A DNA stretch of 64,000 nt, taken from contig CAYUBQ010000001.1 in the NCBI GenBank assembly GCA_964443135.1, positions 99,331-163,330 on the forward strand. Direction: 5' to 3'. Shown one piece after another: positions 53,474-62,237 of the stretch (position 1 is the stretch's first letter; each line of letters opens with the position of its first letter). The position numbers and the translations under genes are program-made. The DNA is from JAIPEI01 sp964443135. Its GTDB lineage: Bacteria; Desulfobacterota; DSM-4660; Desulfatiglandales; HGW-15. The notes beneath the pieces were generated by a model, which made no database searches, was not told the DNA's origin, and saw nothing but the letters and a program-made list of their open reading frames with translations.

Positions 53474-54622
53474 TTAATCGGAAATACCGAAGTCATATTT
53501 TTTGACAACAGTTGGTATGGCTTTTCCATCTTCCATATGATACTTCAACATAACAGCAAACCATGCACCATTCTGTTCCTCATCAAATTTATAGCTCCCC
53601 GCCAAACCGTCGTAGCTGTTTTTCCGAAGCCATTCCGCAATCTTCACACGGTCTGGTCCGACTTCACTGATCGCAGTAAAAAGGAAGTTTGCAGCATCAT
53701 AATAGGGGACAGCAAAGGAATCAGGATTTGTATTGAACCTTTCGCGGTATTTTTTCGTCCATGCCTGCATTTCAGGTGCGGGGTCATAATTCGGTTCAGC
53801 AGCAGCCTCGACATAGACACCTTCCATTCCCTCGCCTACCAGTTCATGCACTGTAGGCATAGAGGCCGCCGATGAGGCTACATGAGGTACGTTGATCCCC
53901 AGATCGTGCTGCTGCTTGAGGAGCTGTGCGGTATCGGGCGGATGAGCCTGGGAAATTATGACGTCAGGGTCGGATCTTTTTACCTCCATAAGCTGGCCGG
54001 TCATATCTCTGTCAACCTTTTCATGCCAAGTTTCGGCCACTGGCGTAACACCCCTCTCTTTAAGGCTTTCGACCAGCACTTCATGTCCAGATTTCCCGTA
54101 TTCAGTCGTCACGCACATCAGGGCAGGACGCTGTGATTTCAGTTCTTCCACCGCAAAGGCCGCGCATATCTCCTTTATGAATCCGTCATGCGGGTAAAGC
54201 CTGAAATACCAGGGATTGTCCTTCTTGGTAAGCTCACGCGTTCCGGATGTGCTCATGAGAACAATTTTTTCCTTTTGTACTTCCGGAAACATGGCAAATA
54301 ACTGAAAACTGTAAATCGGACCTAGAATTGCACATACGTTTTCATTGAGAACCCGGTCAAGTGCCATCATTGCCATGGTTGTGGAATCACCTGAATCTTC
54401 AATAATCAGTTTGATCTTCTCCCCATTAATCCCTCCTTTTGTATTCCATTCTTCCGCTGCCAGAATGGCTGAGTTAATCTGCCTCTGGCAGAGCTGAGCC
54501 AGGCCGGTGGTTTGTGATCCAATAACGCCGACGTTGATTTCAGCTCCTGCTGTATTATACTGGCTTAATCCTAATGCAATAACTAAGCAGCCCACTTTTA
54601 CTATTTTGTTTAGAAACCTCAT
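53474..54622 (-). CDS. livK: Periplasmic substrate-binding protein of the branched-chain-type importer
   Basis: 382 residues. N-terminal signal peptide KIVKVGCLVIALGLSQYNTA; then the periplasmic binding fold type I: VGVIGSQTTGLAQLCQRQIN, AEEWNTKGGINGEKIKLIIE, CAILGPIYSFQLFAMFPEVQ, ending AWFAVMLKYHMEDGKAIP. This receptor group (Peripla_BP_6) binds amino acids, amides and aromatic acids; the pocket residues cannot be read here. AAGGAGG sits eight bases before ATG 54622. Gene order receptor-livHMGF is the classic one. Confidence 0.9.
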   Translation of the reverse strand: MRFLNKIVKVGCLVIALGLSQYNTAGAEINVGVIGSQTTGLAQLCQRQINSAILAAEEWNTKGGINGEKIKLIIEDSGDSTTMAMMALDRVLNENVCAILGPIYSFQLFAMFPEVQKEKIVLMSTSGTRELTKKDNPWYFRLYPHDGFIKEICAAFAVEELKSQRPALMCVTTEYGKSGHEVLVESLKERGVTPVAETWHEKVDRDMTGQLMEVKRSDPDVIISQAHPPDTAQLLKQQHDLGINVPHVASSAASMPTVHELVGEGMEGVYVEAAAEPNYDPAPEMQAWTKKYRERFNTNPDSFAVPYYDAANFLFTAISEVGPDRVKIAEWLRKNSYDGLAGSYKFDEEQNGAWFAVMLKYHMEDGKAIPTVVKKYDFGISD

Positions 54623-54689
54623 GTTATAAGCCTCCTTCAATTAACATTTATGTAAACCTCAATTGATGAACACCGATTTTTAATTTAAT

Positions 54690-55085
54690 TTAATTTAAAA
54701 TAGCTACAGCTTCAATTTCAAGCATTAGATCTTTATGAACGAGTCCTTTTACTTCAACCATTGTGCTCGCAGGGTAGAAGTCACTGAAATATTCAGAACG
54801 AAGCTGAACAACTTTTGAAAACTCGGAAACATCGGTCACATAATAATTAGTTTTAATAACATCGGCAAAATCAGCCCCGGCCTTTGCCAGAATAAATCTA
54901 AGGTTCTCAAAAATGCGGCGCGCTTGGGCCGCAATATCCCCTTTCCCAACTACCTTGCCGTTCTCATCGAAGGCAACCTGACCCGAAATGAAGAGGAGTC
55001 TGCTCGCTGTTACAGACACTGCGGGTGAATACGTAGCCGTCCATTTCCCGCATTCCCCGGGTACTATGGCCTCCTTGCTCATCAT
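54690..55085 (-). CDS. ridA: RidA-family (YjgF) protein
   Basis: 131 residues. RLLFISGQVAFDENGKVVGK near residue 29, AQARRIFENLRFILAKAGAD near 52, VIKTNYYVTDVSEFSKVVQL near 75, and the ending STMVEVKGLVHKDLMLEIEA with the conserved Arg replaced by Lys-rich VKGL; RidA uses an Arg near this place to deaminate enamines, so the change may alter or abolish activity. RidA relatives in catabolic clusters often hydrolyse reactive imines or aminoacrylates. Start ATG 55085 or 55082. It lies between the receptor gene and a TIGR04076 gene. Confidence 0.85.
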   Translation of the reverse strand: MMSKEAIVPGECGKWTATYSPAVSVTASRLLFISGQVAFDENGKVVGKGDIAAQARRIFENLRFILAKAGADFADVIKTNYYVTDVSEFSKVVQLRSEYFSDFYPASTMVEVKGLVHKDLMLEIEAVAILN

Positions 55086-55102
55086 TCCCCCCTTTCTCCT
55101 GG

Positions 55103-55519
55103 TTAATAATTTGTTTTTTCACAATAAATCCTGAAAGCCACCTCACCAATTCCTCCACATCCAACACCGGTATCCGTACACTTCATATGATCGAACAGGT
55201 GCCCGTTTGCGTCCTGGCCCTGGCTTAATCGGTCAAATATGACATAGCTGATCGGGAGAATCGGGGCCAAGGCCCACAGGCACAAGGGAAAAGTGCATTC
55301 CTCGGAAATAATCATCCCGCTCCCGTTCATTACATAGCGATCACCGATCTTGGGCTTGTAGCCGCAATTTTCGGACTTGACCACTTCCATGATCACCTTA
55401 TAGCCCCGCCGGGCCGGGCCGCCCTGGATAATCTTGATTTGTTTTTTAGAAAGGCTCTCAACCTGCCTGTCATTGAAACCAAGGGCCTCCTTTGCCGCCT
55501 GCTTTAGTTTTTCATCCAT
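55103..55519 (-). CDS. TIGR04076-family protein
   Basis: 138 residues. ARRGYKVIMEVVKSENCGYK, KIGDRYVMNGSGMIISEECT and the Cys-rich end DHMKCTDTGVGCGGIGEVAF match the TIGR04076 pattern of small cysteine-containing proteins of unknown function found with molybdenum hydroxylases and in anaerobes. Cysteines in CGYKPK, CTFPLC and CTDTGVGCGG suggest a metal or redox role. Ribosome site GGAGGG precedes ATG 55519, and the start overlaps the end of the XDH large subunit gene by 8 bp. Confidence 0.75.
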   Translation of the reverse strand: MDEKLKQAAKEALGFNDRQVESLSKKQIKIIQGGPARRGYKVIMEVVKSENCGYKPKIGDRYVMNGSGMIISEECTFPLCLWALAPILPISYVIFDRLSQGQDANGHLFDHMKCTDTGVGCGGIGEVAFRIYCEKTNY

Positions 55520-57827
55520 GGGTCCCTCCTTCGTCGATGGTCTTTTTAGCCTGCAACGCCTCAAGGATATGTTCAGGATAAACCGGTATCCTTGTTATGC
55601 TCCTCCCTATTGCATTGCAAACAGCATTGAGAATTGCAGGAGCGGTTGTGTTTAAAGAGTGTTCCGCCATGCCTTTAGCCCCATAGGGGCCCGTGGGATA
55701 TGGTGTTTCAATAAATTCAGCACCAAATTCAACAGGAATATCCAATGAAGTCGGTATTGAATATTCAGCAAGGGAAAGCGTCATAGCGTTACCGTTCTGA
55801 ACAATGAAATCCTCCATCAAAACAAATCCCAGTGCCTGAATCGATCCCCCATATTGCTGGCCCATTGCCATTACAGGATTTATAACTTTTCCTGAATCGT
55901 GCAGATTTAGTAATTTCAGAACCTGGACTGAGCCTGTTTCCATATCAACGGAGACATCAGCTGCAGAAGCCATGAAGGTATGCCCGTACATAAGACGCGG
56001 CTCCGGATATTTGAACCACCCTTCTTCGCGCAACTGAATACCTTCATCCGAGCAGAATTTTGCAATGTCAACTATGCCGGCACTCCGTCCTGCCTCGCCC
56101 TTTACTGCTATTTTACCGTCTTCGTATAATAAACTGCCTCTATCAACTTCAAACAGGAGCGCAGCTCGATCAATAAGTGTGTCCCTGATCTTGCAGGTGG
56201 CCAGGATCAACGAATTTCCAAGCACATAGGTGAGCCGCGAGGCAGAAGTCCTTCCAGCCGGGGGACAAGTGCGTGTATCCGTCATCTCCACCATGACCTT
56301 GTCCACCCCAATCTCCAATTCTTCCGCTGCAATCTGAGCCAAAACCGTGGTTATCCCCTGTCCAAGCTCGCATCCACCGGCATAAACAATGGCGCTGCCG
56401 TCGGAAAACAATTCCACCGCCGTCCCCACGCCTGCTTTGCCAAGAACTGGAATTGCCGCCACATCAAAGACCGGCATATCGAAACAGATCGAACGGCCCA
56501 CCCTGGTTTTTTCCTCATCCCGGTTTGCCGGCGGCGGCCCCATCTCCTCCACAAGCCTGTCCGCCAGAATCTGAAGGCTTACCGGGCTGTCCCCCCGCAG
56601 TGGAGCGATTGTCTTTTCTTCGGGTTTCAAAAAATTCCTCTTCCTCAGTTCCAGCGGATCAATTTTCAGTTTTCGCGCCAGCTTGTCGATTATTCCTTCT
56701 CTTGCCAGCGCGGCCTGGGGCGCACCGAACCCACGGAACGCATCCGCGTCAACGTTATTCGTGTACACGGCTTTTCCCACTACCTGAAGATTGGGGATGC
56801 TGTACGGGCCTACAATGGCAGAGACAGTCAGCCCCAGTACCTCGGGAGTCCTGGAGGAATAAGGGCCCGCGTCAGCTACAATAGAGGCGTCTATGGCCTC
56901 AATACGGCCTTCCAAGCCTGCCCCCGCCCTTATCCGTATTTCCTGAGCGTGGCGTTTCGGGTGTGCAATGAATGACTCCTGACGGGTCAGCACCAGTTTG
57001 ACAGGGCCCCTCGTCAGATAAGCCATGGCTGCGAGATGCACTTGTATTGTATTGTGAAGCTTGCCCCCGAAGGCCCCCCCGGACGGCACGCCTTTTATGT
57101 GGATCCTGCTCTTTGGTATACCCAGACCATGAGATACGTCTTCCAGCAGGGCAGAAGGATCTTGTATTGCAGACAGAATGTGGAGAATCCCGCTGCTATC
57201 CACATAGGCCACACCTGCTTCTGTCTCAAGGTACGCGTGCTCTTGATGGGAAGTAATGTAAACGTCTTCCACAACTGCATGGCATTTCATGAAGCAGGAC
57301 TCCACGTCGCCATGCAGTAACTTTGTCTGATAGCAAACATTTCCTTCAGCTTCCGGGATGGACTTATACGCGCTTTTTCCGCCGCCGGTATGGATTCCCA
57401 CCGCCCCATCGGATAAAGACTGCATTGTCGTAGTGATGGGGGTCAACTCCTCATATTCCACATTAATGCTTCTCAGGGCCTCATCAGCGACTTCCAAAGA
57501 CTCGGCTACCACCAGTGCCACTGCATCGCCGATAAACCGTGTTTGCTCGCCCACCCCCACCAGGACCGGGCGATGATGAATATCATAGCCGAAAAGGTTG
57601 GTTCCCTTGATATCCTCAGCGGTTATGATGCTCTTTACTCCATTGATACTCTCCGCCGAGGACTTGTCGATTGTCAGGACGACGGCTCGCGGAAAGGCGC
57701 TGTAAAGGATTCTCCCGAAAAACATCCCGGGCAGTTCCAAGTCGCTGGCGAATTTTGTTTCCCCTTTCACTTTTCCGACGGCATCAAGCCTGTCAATTCC
57801 CTTTCCAATGTAAGCCTTTGTTTCCAT
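55512..57827 (-). CDS. Xanthine-dehydrogenase-family molybdopterin-binding subunit
   Basis: 771 residues, the usual size. N-terminal YIGKGIDRLDAVGKVKGETK motif, GIPKSRIHIKGVPSGGAFGG near residue 240, DADAFRGFGAPQAALAREGI near 355, VYAGGCELGQGITTVLAQIA near 480, RTSASRLTYVLGNSLILATC near 525 and a late GPYGAKGMAEHSLNTTAPAI with the conserved catalytic Glu region. It binds Mo-pterin and hydroxylates a carbon next to nitrogen or an aldehyde with water. It forms a three-subunit enzyme with the two genes upstream. Confidence 0.9.
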   Translation of the reverse strand: METKAYIGKGIDRLDAVGKVKGETKFASDLELPGMFFGRILYSAFPRAVVLTIDKSSAESINGVKSIITAEDIKGTNLFGYDIHHRPVLVGVGEQTRFIGDAVALVVAESLEVADEALRSINVEYEELTPITTTMQSLSDGAVGIHTGGGKSAYKSIPEAEGNVCYQTKLLHGDVESCFMKCHAVVEDVYITSHQEHAYLETEAGVAYVDSSGILHILSAIQDPSALLEDVSHGLGIPKSRIHIKGVPSGGAFGGKLHNTIQVHLAAMAYLTRGPVKLVLTRQESFIAHPKRHAQEIRIRAGAGLEGRIEAIDASIVADAGPYSSRTPEVLGLTVSAIVGPYSIPNLQVVGKAVYTNNVDADAFRGFGAPQAALAREGIIDKLARKLKIDPLELRKRNFLKPEEKTIAPLRGDSPVSLQILADRLVEEMGPPPANRDEEKTRVGRSICFDMPVFDVAAIPVLGKAGVGTAVELFSDGSAIVYAGGCELGQGITTVLAQIAAEELEIGVDKVMVEMTDTRTCPPAGRTSASRLTYVLGNSLILATCKIRDTLIDRAALLFEVDRGSLLYEDGKIAVKGEAGRSAGIVDIAKFCSDEGIQLREEGWFKYPEPRLMYGHTFMASAADVSVDMETGSVQVLKLLNLHDSGKVINPVMAMGQQYGGSIQALGFVLMEDFIVQNGNAMTLSLAEYSIPTSLDIPVEFGAEFIETPYPTGPYGAKGMAEHSLNTTAPAILNAVCNAIGRSITRIPVYPEHILEALQAKKTIDEGGTHG

Positions 57828-57863
57828 GGGTACTCCTAACCGCCGTTCCGGTAGCTGGACGTT

Positions 57864-58334
57864 TTACCGCCTGGAATTCGCAGCCGAATGTATGGCATGG
57901 ATGATCTGGACATACCCCGTGCAGCGACAGAGGTTTCCGGAGATGGCCATTTTTATATCGCTCTCGGACGGGTTGGGCTTTTTTAGCAAAAATGCGTAGG
58001 AAGATAGAATCATTCCCGGCGTGCAATAGCCGCACTGAACCGCCCCCTGTTTTATGAAAGCCTCTTGAATTGGATCCAGTGTATCTTGCTGTCCTATACC
58101 TTCGATGGTTGTTATTTCTTTCCCATCCGCTTGAACCGCCAGGAGAAGGCATGAATTCACGGGCTCTCCATCGACCAGAACGGTGCAGGCCCCGCAGTCA
58201 CCCTTGTCACAACCCTTCTTGCTGCCGGTGAGCTTGAGCTCTTCGCGAATCACGTCCAGGAGGCTTTTCTCCGATGGAACCTCAAGAAAATGCGTTTTTC
58301 CGTTCACAATAAGCCTGATTTTATGTAGAGACAT
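57864..58334 (-). CDS. (2Fe-2S)-binding subunit of the XDH-family enzyme
   Basis: 156 residues with two [2Fe-2S] sets: GCDKGDCGACTVLVDGEPVN near residue 39 (CxxxxCxxC type, plus a following Cys in SCLLL) and AVQCGYCTPGMILSSYAFLL near 98 with the later NLCRCTGYVQII. This is the CoxS-type electron-transfer subunit of molybdenum hydroxylases. It is 36 bp upstream of the large-subunit gene and 22 bp downstream of the FAD-subunit gene. Confidence 0.93.
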   Translation of the reverse strand: MSLHKIRLIVNGKTHFLEVPSEKSLLDVIREELKLTGSKKGCDKGDCGACTVLVDGEPVNSCLLLAVQADGKEITTIEGIGQQDTLDPIQEAFIKQGAVQCGYCTPGMILSSYAFLLKKPNPSESDIKMAISGNLCRCTGYVQIIHAIHSAANSRR

Positions 58335-58356
58335 GATACGACAAACCCCTGTTCAG

Positions 58357-59211
58357 TTAGGCACAAATGTTATGAAGCAATTTATATGTCCAAGCCTCGA
58401 CAAGAAGCCTCCGTCCGGACTCGGTGCCCCGAATGTCAGTAATCGGGTGACATTCACGCCCGGCCAGCCTTGCGGCCTCCCTCAGGATTTCCCCGGTACA
58501 CGGTTTCCCTCTCAAAAAAGCCTCTGTCTCCACTGCCCTGAATGCTACAGGAGCAACGGCACCAAGGACGATACTCAAGTCATCTACAGTACCGTCGCTG
58601 CTCTTCTTCACCCAGCCCGCGAGATTAACCACGCTTATAGCCAGGGCCCTCCTTCGTCCAACCTTAAAAAAACAATTCCTGCAGCTACGACCCAACTTGG
58701 GCACATCAATCGCCGTTAATGCTTCGTCTTCTCTGATTCCCGTTTGTCCCGGCCCTTTCATAAAATCGCTCACAAATACGTCGCGCTCACCATACGAATT
58801 CTTCAGTCTGATCTTCGCCCCGCCGGCCATAAGTGCGGGAACTGTGTCAGCCGCAGGCGACGCGCTCATGATATTACCGCCTATGGTGGCCCGGTTGCGA
58901 ATCTGAGGCGAACCCAGCAGATTGGCTGCCATCGATAGAAAGGGCACAGAATCCGTGATGATCTCTGATTCAGCAATCTCCCTGATTCTGGTTCGGGCCC
59001 CTATGCGAACATAATTGCCCTTATCTTCAATCCCAGCCAGTTCCTGGATTTCGTTCACGTCAAAAAGGACCCGGTATGACTTTATGCCCCCGCGAATTCT
59101 TACCAGCAGGTCAGTTCCGCCAGCCAGAATCGTGCCCGACGACTTGGCGTTTGAGAGCTCCTGGATCAATTGTTCTAGTGAAGCAGGTTTCAAGTAGTCA
59201 AACTTAGGCAT
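58357..59211 (-). CDS. FAD-binding subunit of the XDH-family enzyme
   Basis: 284 residues. GTILAGGTDLLVRIRGGIKS near residue 30 (FAD loop) and NRATIGGNIMSASPAADTVP near 105 are CoxM signatures, then IDVPKLGRSCRNCFFKVGRR and a C-terminal REAARLAGRECHPITDIRGT. The subunit passes electrons from the FeS centres to NAD or another acceptor. I start at ATG 59211; ATG 59226 in the same frame lacks a ribosome site. Confidence 0.9.
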   Translation of the reverse strand: MPKFDYLKPASLEQLIQELSNAKSSGTILAGGTDLLVRIRGGIKSYRVLFDVNEIQELAGIEDKGNYVRIGARTRIREIAESEIITDSVPFLSMAANLLGSPQIRNRATIGGNIMSASPAADTVPALMAGGAKIRLKNSYGERDVFVSDFMKGPGQTGIREDEALTAIDVPKLGRSCRNCFFKVGRRRALAISVVNLAGWVKKSSDGTVDDLSIVLGAVAPVAFRAVETEAFLRGKPCTGEILREAARLAGRECHPITDIRGTESGRRLLVEAWTYKLLHNICA

Positions 59212-59229
59212 AACACCCCATTTCATGTT

Positions 59230-59301
59230 TGACGGCTTCGCAGAAAGCCCTTCAGCCGCGACGCTTAAGACCTTAACCCCAAAACTTTCTGCGGGCCGTC
59301 G
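59230..59301. repeat. 72-bp inverted-repeat element between the FAD-subunit and MBL genes
   Basis: Begins TGACGGCTTCGCAGAAAGCC and ends CTTTCTGCGGGCCGTCG. The ends pair as an inverted repeat over about 17 positions. The left end resembles the outer end of miniature element copy G (TGACGGCTTCGCAATGCCC read on the other strand). No clear target duplication. It could be a second, shorter subfamily or a transcript hairpin, as GTTTTTC follows on the plus strand. Confidence 0.5.
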
Positions 59302-59353
59302 TTTTTCTCAGCCCAGCCGGATCCAGAATGCCGGCGGACTCAAGCAGTACTAA

Positions 59354-60169
59354 TTAAAACTCCGCAAAATCTCCAGGTATGTCTTTAACTTTTATTAGAT
59401 CCTGTTCGTGGGACGGTAAAACCTTGTTCCCGAACATATTTAAAAGTTTCATGCTGCTTTCATAAGCCTTGACGGAGTCAGTATGAACTGTTGCGGGAAT
59501 AATTGGATATCCGATAGACTCCTGAGTTTCCTTTGGTGGATAAAAATTGTGTTTGATTCCACAATATCCGGTTACTGCATACCAGCCGTTTTCTGTATTT
59601 ACCGCTACTGTCTGCCCACCGTCGGTGTGACCAGGAGTCAAGATAAGGCGTATACCAGGAAACAATTCTACATCTCCATCAACAAACTCAACATTGCGCA
59701 TCTGCTCATAGTACCAGCGCGGCGCGAATGCAAAATCCATAATTTGATGATGATTATAGGCGCCTTTCCATTCTTTATCCTGAACGATTATTTTTGCATT
59801 TTTACATTTTTCAGCACCCATAATGTGATCCCAATGAAGATGGGTCATGATAATAATGTCAATATCCTCAGTTTTCAAACCCCATTGTGCCAGCCCGTCT
59901 TCAAATGAAGTAACGTCCTCCACATCTTTGAATTTTTCCCCCCCGGCAATAAAACCCTCTTCAGATTCGCCTTTGATAACTCGATAATAATCAAGTGCAC
60001 TGCAGCCAGCATCAATAAGTATGTTCTTCTCAGATCCTTCAATGTACCAAATAATATATGGGATATCAACTTTTTGGCCATAAAAATTAAGATAAGTAAA
60101 TCTTGATTTTTCGCGCGCCGGACCCATTGCATTGGTAAATAGCTTCAATCGATAGGTATTTTGATTCAT
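59354..60169 (-). CDS. Metallo-beta-lactamase-fold hydrolase, N-acyl-homoserine-lactonase-like
   Basis: 271 residues. Zinc ligands: IIIMTHLHWDHIMGAEKCKN near residue 105 (HxHxDH), LILTPGHTDGGQTVAVNTEN near 180 (His), TGYCGIKHNFYPPK, and a final LPSHEQDLIKVKD His. The early NILIDAGCSALDYYRVIKGE fits the AiiA-type lactonase family. In this setting it more likely opens a lactone, lactam or thioester made in the catabolic route than quenches quorum signals (inference). It lies between the PrpD gene, with copy G between, and the 72-bp element. Confidence 0.83.
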   Translation of the reverse strand: MNQNTYRLKLFTNAMGPAREKSRFTYLNFYGQKVDIPYIIWYIEGSEKNILIDAGCSALDYYRVIKGESEEGFIAGGEKFKDVEDVTSFEDGLAQWGLKTEDIDIIIMTHLHWDHIMGAEKCKNAKIIVQDKEWKGAYNHHQIMDFAFAPRWYYEQMRNVEFVDGDVELFPGIRLILTPGHTDGGQTVAVNTENGWYAVTGYCGIKHNFYPPKETQESIGYPIIPATVHTDSVKAYESSMKLLNMFGNKVLPSHEQDLIKVKDIPGDFAEF

Positions 60170-60287
60170 TTCAATCTTCCTCCTGTTACTAAATTAATTT
60201 ATGGGCACCACTCCTGGTTTCAGTTTTTTGGGTCGTGATTCAATGCAACAGGTAACGAAACCCGGATTCATGGAATCAGCCCAAATA

Positions 60288-60386
60288 TGACGGGGTCGCA
60301 AAATGCCTCATGCCTTGAGATCTGACTTATGTTACAATAGGATGAGGCCATTCAGCGGCGGCTAAGAGGGCATTGCGAAGCCGTCA
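60288..60386 (-). repeat. Miniature inverted-repeat element, copy G (99 bp)
   Basis: Starts TGACGGGGTCGCAAAATGCC and ends GGGCATTGCGAAGCCGTCA, with the core CTTGAGATCTGAC in the middle. Perfect 4-bp flanking repeat AATA at 60284-60287 and 60387-60390. It sits in the intergenic gap between the MBL and MmgE/PrpD genes, some 200 bp from the others in the AT-rich island, so it moved there separately from those at 10-12 kb. Confidence 0.82.
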
Positions 60387-60440
60387 AATATGGTTATTAA
60401 TTGTATCATCGTGTAGAAGATCATATTATATTTCGAAGTA

Positions 60441-61823
60441 TTAGGTTTTACATAAAAGTCCGGTTAGAATTGAAATATCATCGATATTTTCAATATTATT
60501 TACAGTATCAATGATTTGATTGATTCTGCTTTGATGCAAGGTTGAAGACGCCAGCGCTGTAAATTTGTCTACTAATTCGCCTTCGGTGAAGGGATTATTG
60601 GGAGTGCCTTTTGAATGCGTAATACTTTCATGAAATACACGGCCATCCAACGTCTTAACAACAACCTCCGTGGGGATTTTTAAGCCTTTCTCATTGTTAA
60701 AAATCTGTTCGGCCGCCGGATCGACATCCATCGTCACTCTATCGGCAATGGATCTGGCCTGTTGGTTTTTGAATATGTTTTCTTCGCTCATCCACTCAGG
60801 CCCGGGGTTCTTCCCTAATGCCACCATGGAAAACGCATGCGGCAAACTGAACTGGGCGTCATACATTGTTTCCATTCGCGGGCTCGCAAGGAAGTCCACG
60901 GCCCTCTTTAATGTCTTAACGCGGATCGAATCCAAAATATCGGCACTCAGTTGATTTTCCTCGACTATTTTACTGAAAGCATCGACACTCGAATGCCCCC
61001 ATGTGCAGAGCGGGTAGGGCTTGTATTTGGTATCAAGGATATTGTACTTCTCTCCAAGCCCTTCTGATAACTTTTCAAAATCATGGAAATCCGACCCCAT
61101 GATGGCCCAAAACCCGGCATCACCATCAAAGATTTCAGCCGCGCCCCGCGCACCGGTTTTTGCCATCTGGGTCCAGAAAACTCCCGTAAAAGTCGTCCAC
61201 CCGAATACGTTTTTTGAGAAACCCATGGGCCGTTCAACGAATTTCTGCATATCAATCGGTACGGGGGGTACCGTTCCGGCCAGATTGTATGCATGATAGA
61301 GTTCTTCACGCCCCAGCCCCGACAGCACACCGGTCACCGTAACCGCATTGAAGACCTGCCAGGTGGAAGGGAAATAGGTCCTGGCCTTCGCGGGGGAGGG
61401 CCAGCAATACATCATGATCCTGGACCCGACTTCAAAACCGAGGACAATGGCCCGCAGGACCTCCAATCCAGATTTTTTCATGGCTTGACCGACGCCAAGA
61501 GCCGTGGGAACAAGACAGTTCGCCTGATGAGCCGTCCCGGCAAAGACATCGTCCATATCCAGGATATTGGCCAAACTGGAATTCGCCCAGCACGCAAACG
61601 GGGCAGAGACAAGACTTCCATCCCCTATTAGGGCCGCTTCCCCGGCGCCCCTGAATTTCCTTGCCTGTTCAGCAACCTGCCTTCCGGCTTCCGTGGCATA
61701 ACCACCAAGAGCACAGCCGATGTTGTCTAGAATAAAAACCTTTGTCTTCTCAATTACGTTCTTTGGAATACTTCCGTTATCAAAATCAAGAATTCGATCT
61801 ACCAGCGATGCTGTATAACTCAT
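60441..61823 (-). CDS. MmgE/PrpD-family dehydratase
   Basis: 460 residues, typical size. GGYATEAGRQVAEQARKFRG near residue 38, AFACWANSSLANILDMDDVF near 70, HQANCLVPTALGVGQAMKKS near 97 and the C-terminal YPLCTWGHSSVDAFSKIVEE near 275. The family includes 2-methylcitrate dehydratase and cis-aconitate decarboxylase, enzymes acting on citrate-like tricarboxylates. Here it stands beside an aconitase X and a condensing enzyme, so a hydratase/isomerase step on a citrate homologue is likely (inference). The gap to the AcnX small subunit is 18 bp. Confidence 0.87.
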   Translation of the reverse strand: MSYTASLVDRILDFDNGSIPKNVIEKTKVFILDNIGCALGGYATEAGRQVAEQARKFRGAGEAALIGDGSLVSAPFACWANSSLANILDMDDVFAGTAHQANCLVPTALGVGQAMKKSGLEVLRAIVLGFEVGSRIMMYCWPSPAKARTYFPSTWQVFNAVTVTGVLSGLGREELYHAYNLAGTVPPVPIDMQKFVERPMGFSKNVFGWTTFTGVFWTQMAKTGARGAAEIFDGDAGFWAIMGSDFHDFEKLSEGLGEKYNILDTKYKPYPLCTWGHSSVDAFSKIVEENQLSADILDSIRVKTLKRAVDFLASPRMETMYDAQFSLPHAFSMVALGKNPGPEWMSEENIFKNQQARSIADRVTMDVDPAAEQIFNNEKGLKIPTEVVVKTLDGRVFHESITHSKGTPNNPFTEGELVDKFTALASSTLHQSRINQIIDTVNNIENIDDISILTGLLCKT

Positions 61824-61841
61824 AGGTGGCCTCTTAACTGG

Positions 61842-62237
61842 TCAGAGAAGTTCAATAAATCCCCTTTCAGGTTCGACTCTAAGACGATCACCCGGTTTCA
61901 CGGCTTGTATGATGTCCTTTTCAAATCGATCCATTGTTGGAATATCGGCAAGAATGGCAACCATTACCATGACTCCATCAGCTTTTTGACAAAGGATAGC
62001 TTTCGGTGCAACCCCATTTCGCTTGCAATCAGCAGCAACATACGGAGCCAAGGTAGACCCTTTACTCTGGGAAAATATAAATATCTTGTCCTTGAATGAC
62101 TTTCCAGCGTTTGTTCCGACATTAATGATGCCGTTTTCCCGATTCACGTCACCAAAGAAAGAAAAAGGTTCGTTTTGAATCATCGCCTCCCCTTCAACGG
62201 GTTCACTCCCAAGTATTTTATTTCCTTTCACTATCAT
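61842..62237 (-). CDS. Aconitase X small (swivel, DUF126) subunit
   Basis: 131 residues. IVKGNKILGSEPVEGEAMIQ at the N-terminus, ENGIINVGTNAGKSFKDKIF, IFSQSKGSTLAPYVAADCKR near residue 65 (the DUF126 SxGSxx loop) and DIIQAVKPGDRLRVEPERGF. DUF126 is the detached swivelling domain of aconitase X. I use ATG 62237, with GGAGG eight bases upstream; it overlaps the large subunit stop (ATGA). Confidence 0.87.
   Translation of the reverse strand: MIVKGNKILGSEPVEGEAMIQNEPFSFFGDVNRENGIINVGTNAGKSFKDKIFIFSQSKGSTLAPYVAADCKRNGVAPKAILCQKADGVMVMVAILADIPTMDRFEKDIIQAVKPGDRLRVEPERGFIELL

Noticed and set aside
59354..60169. Quorum-quenching lactonase role for the MBL protein
   Set aside because: Family resemblance only; its place in a catabolic gene set makes a pathway hydrolase more likely.
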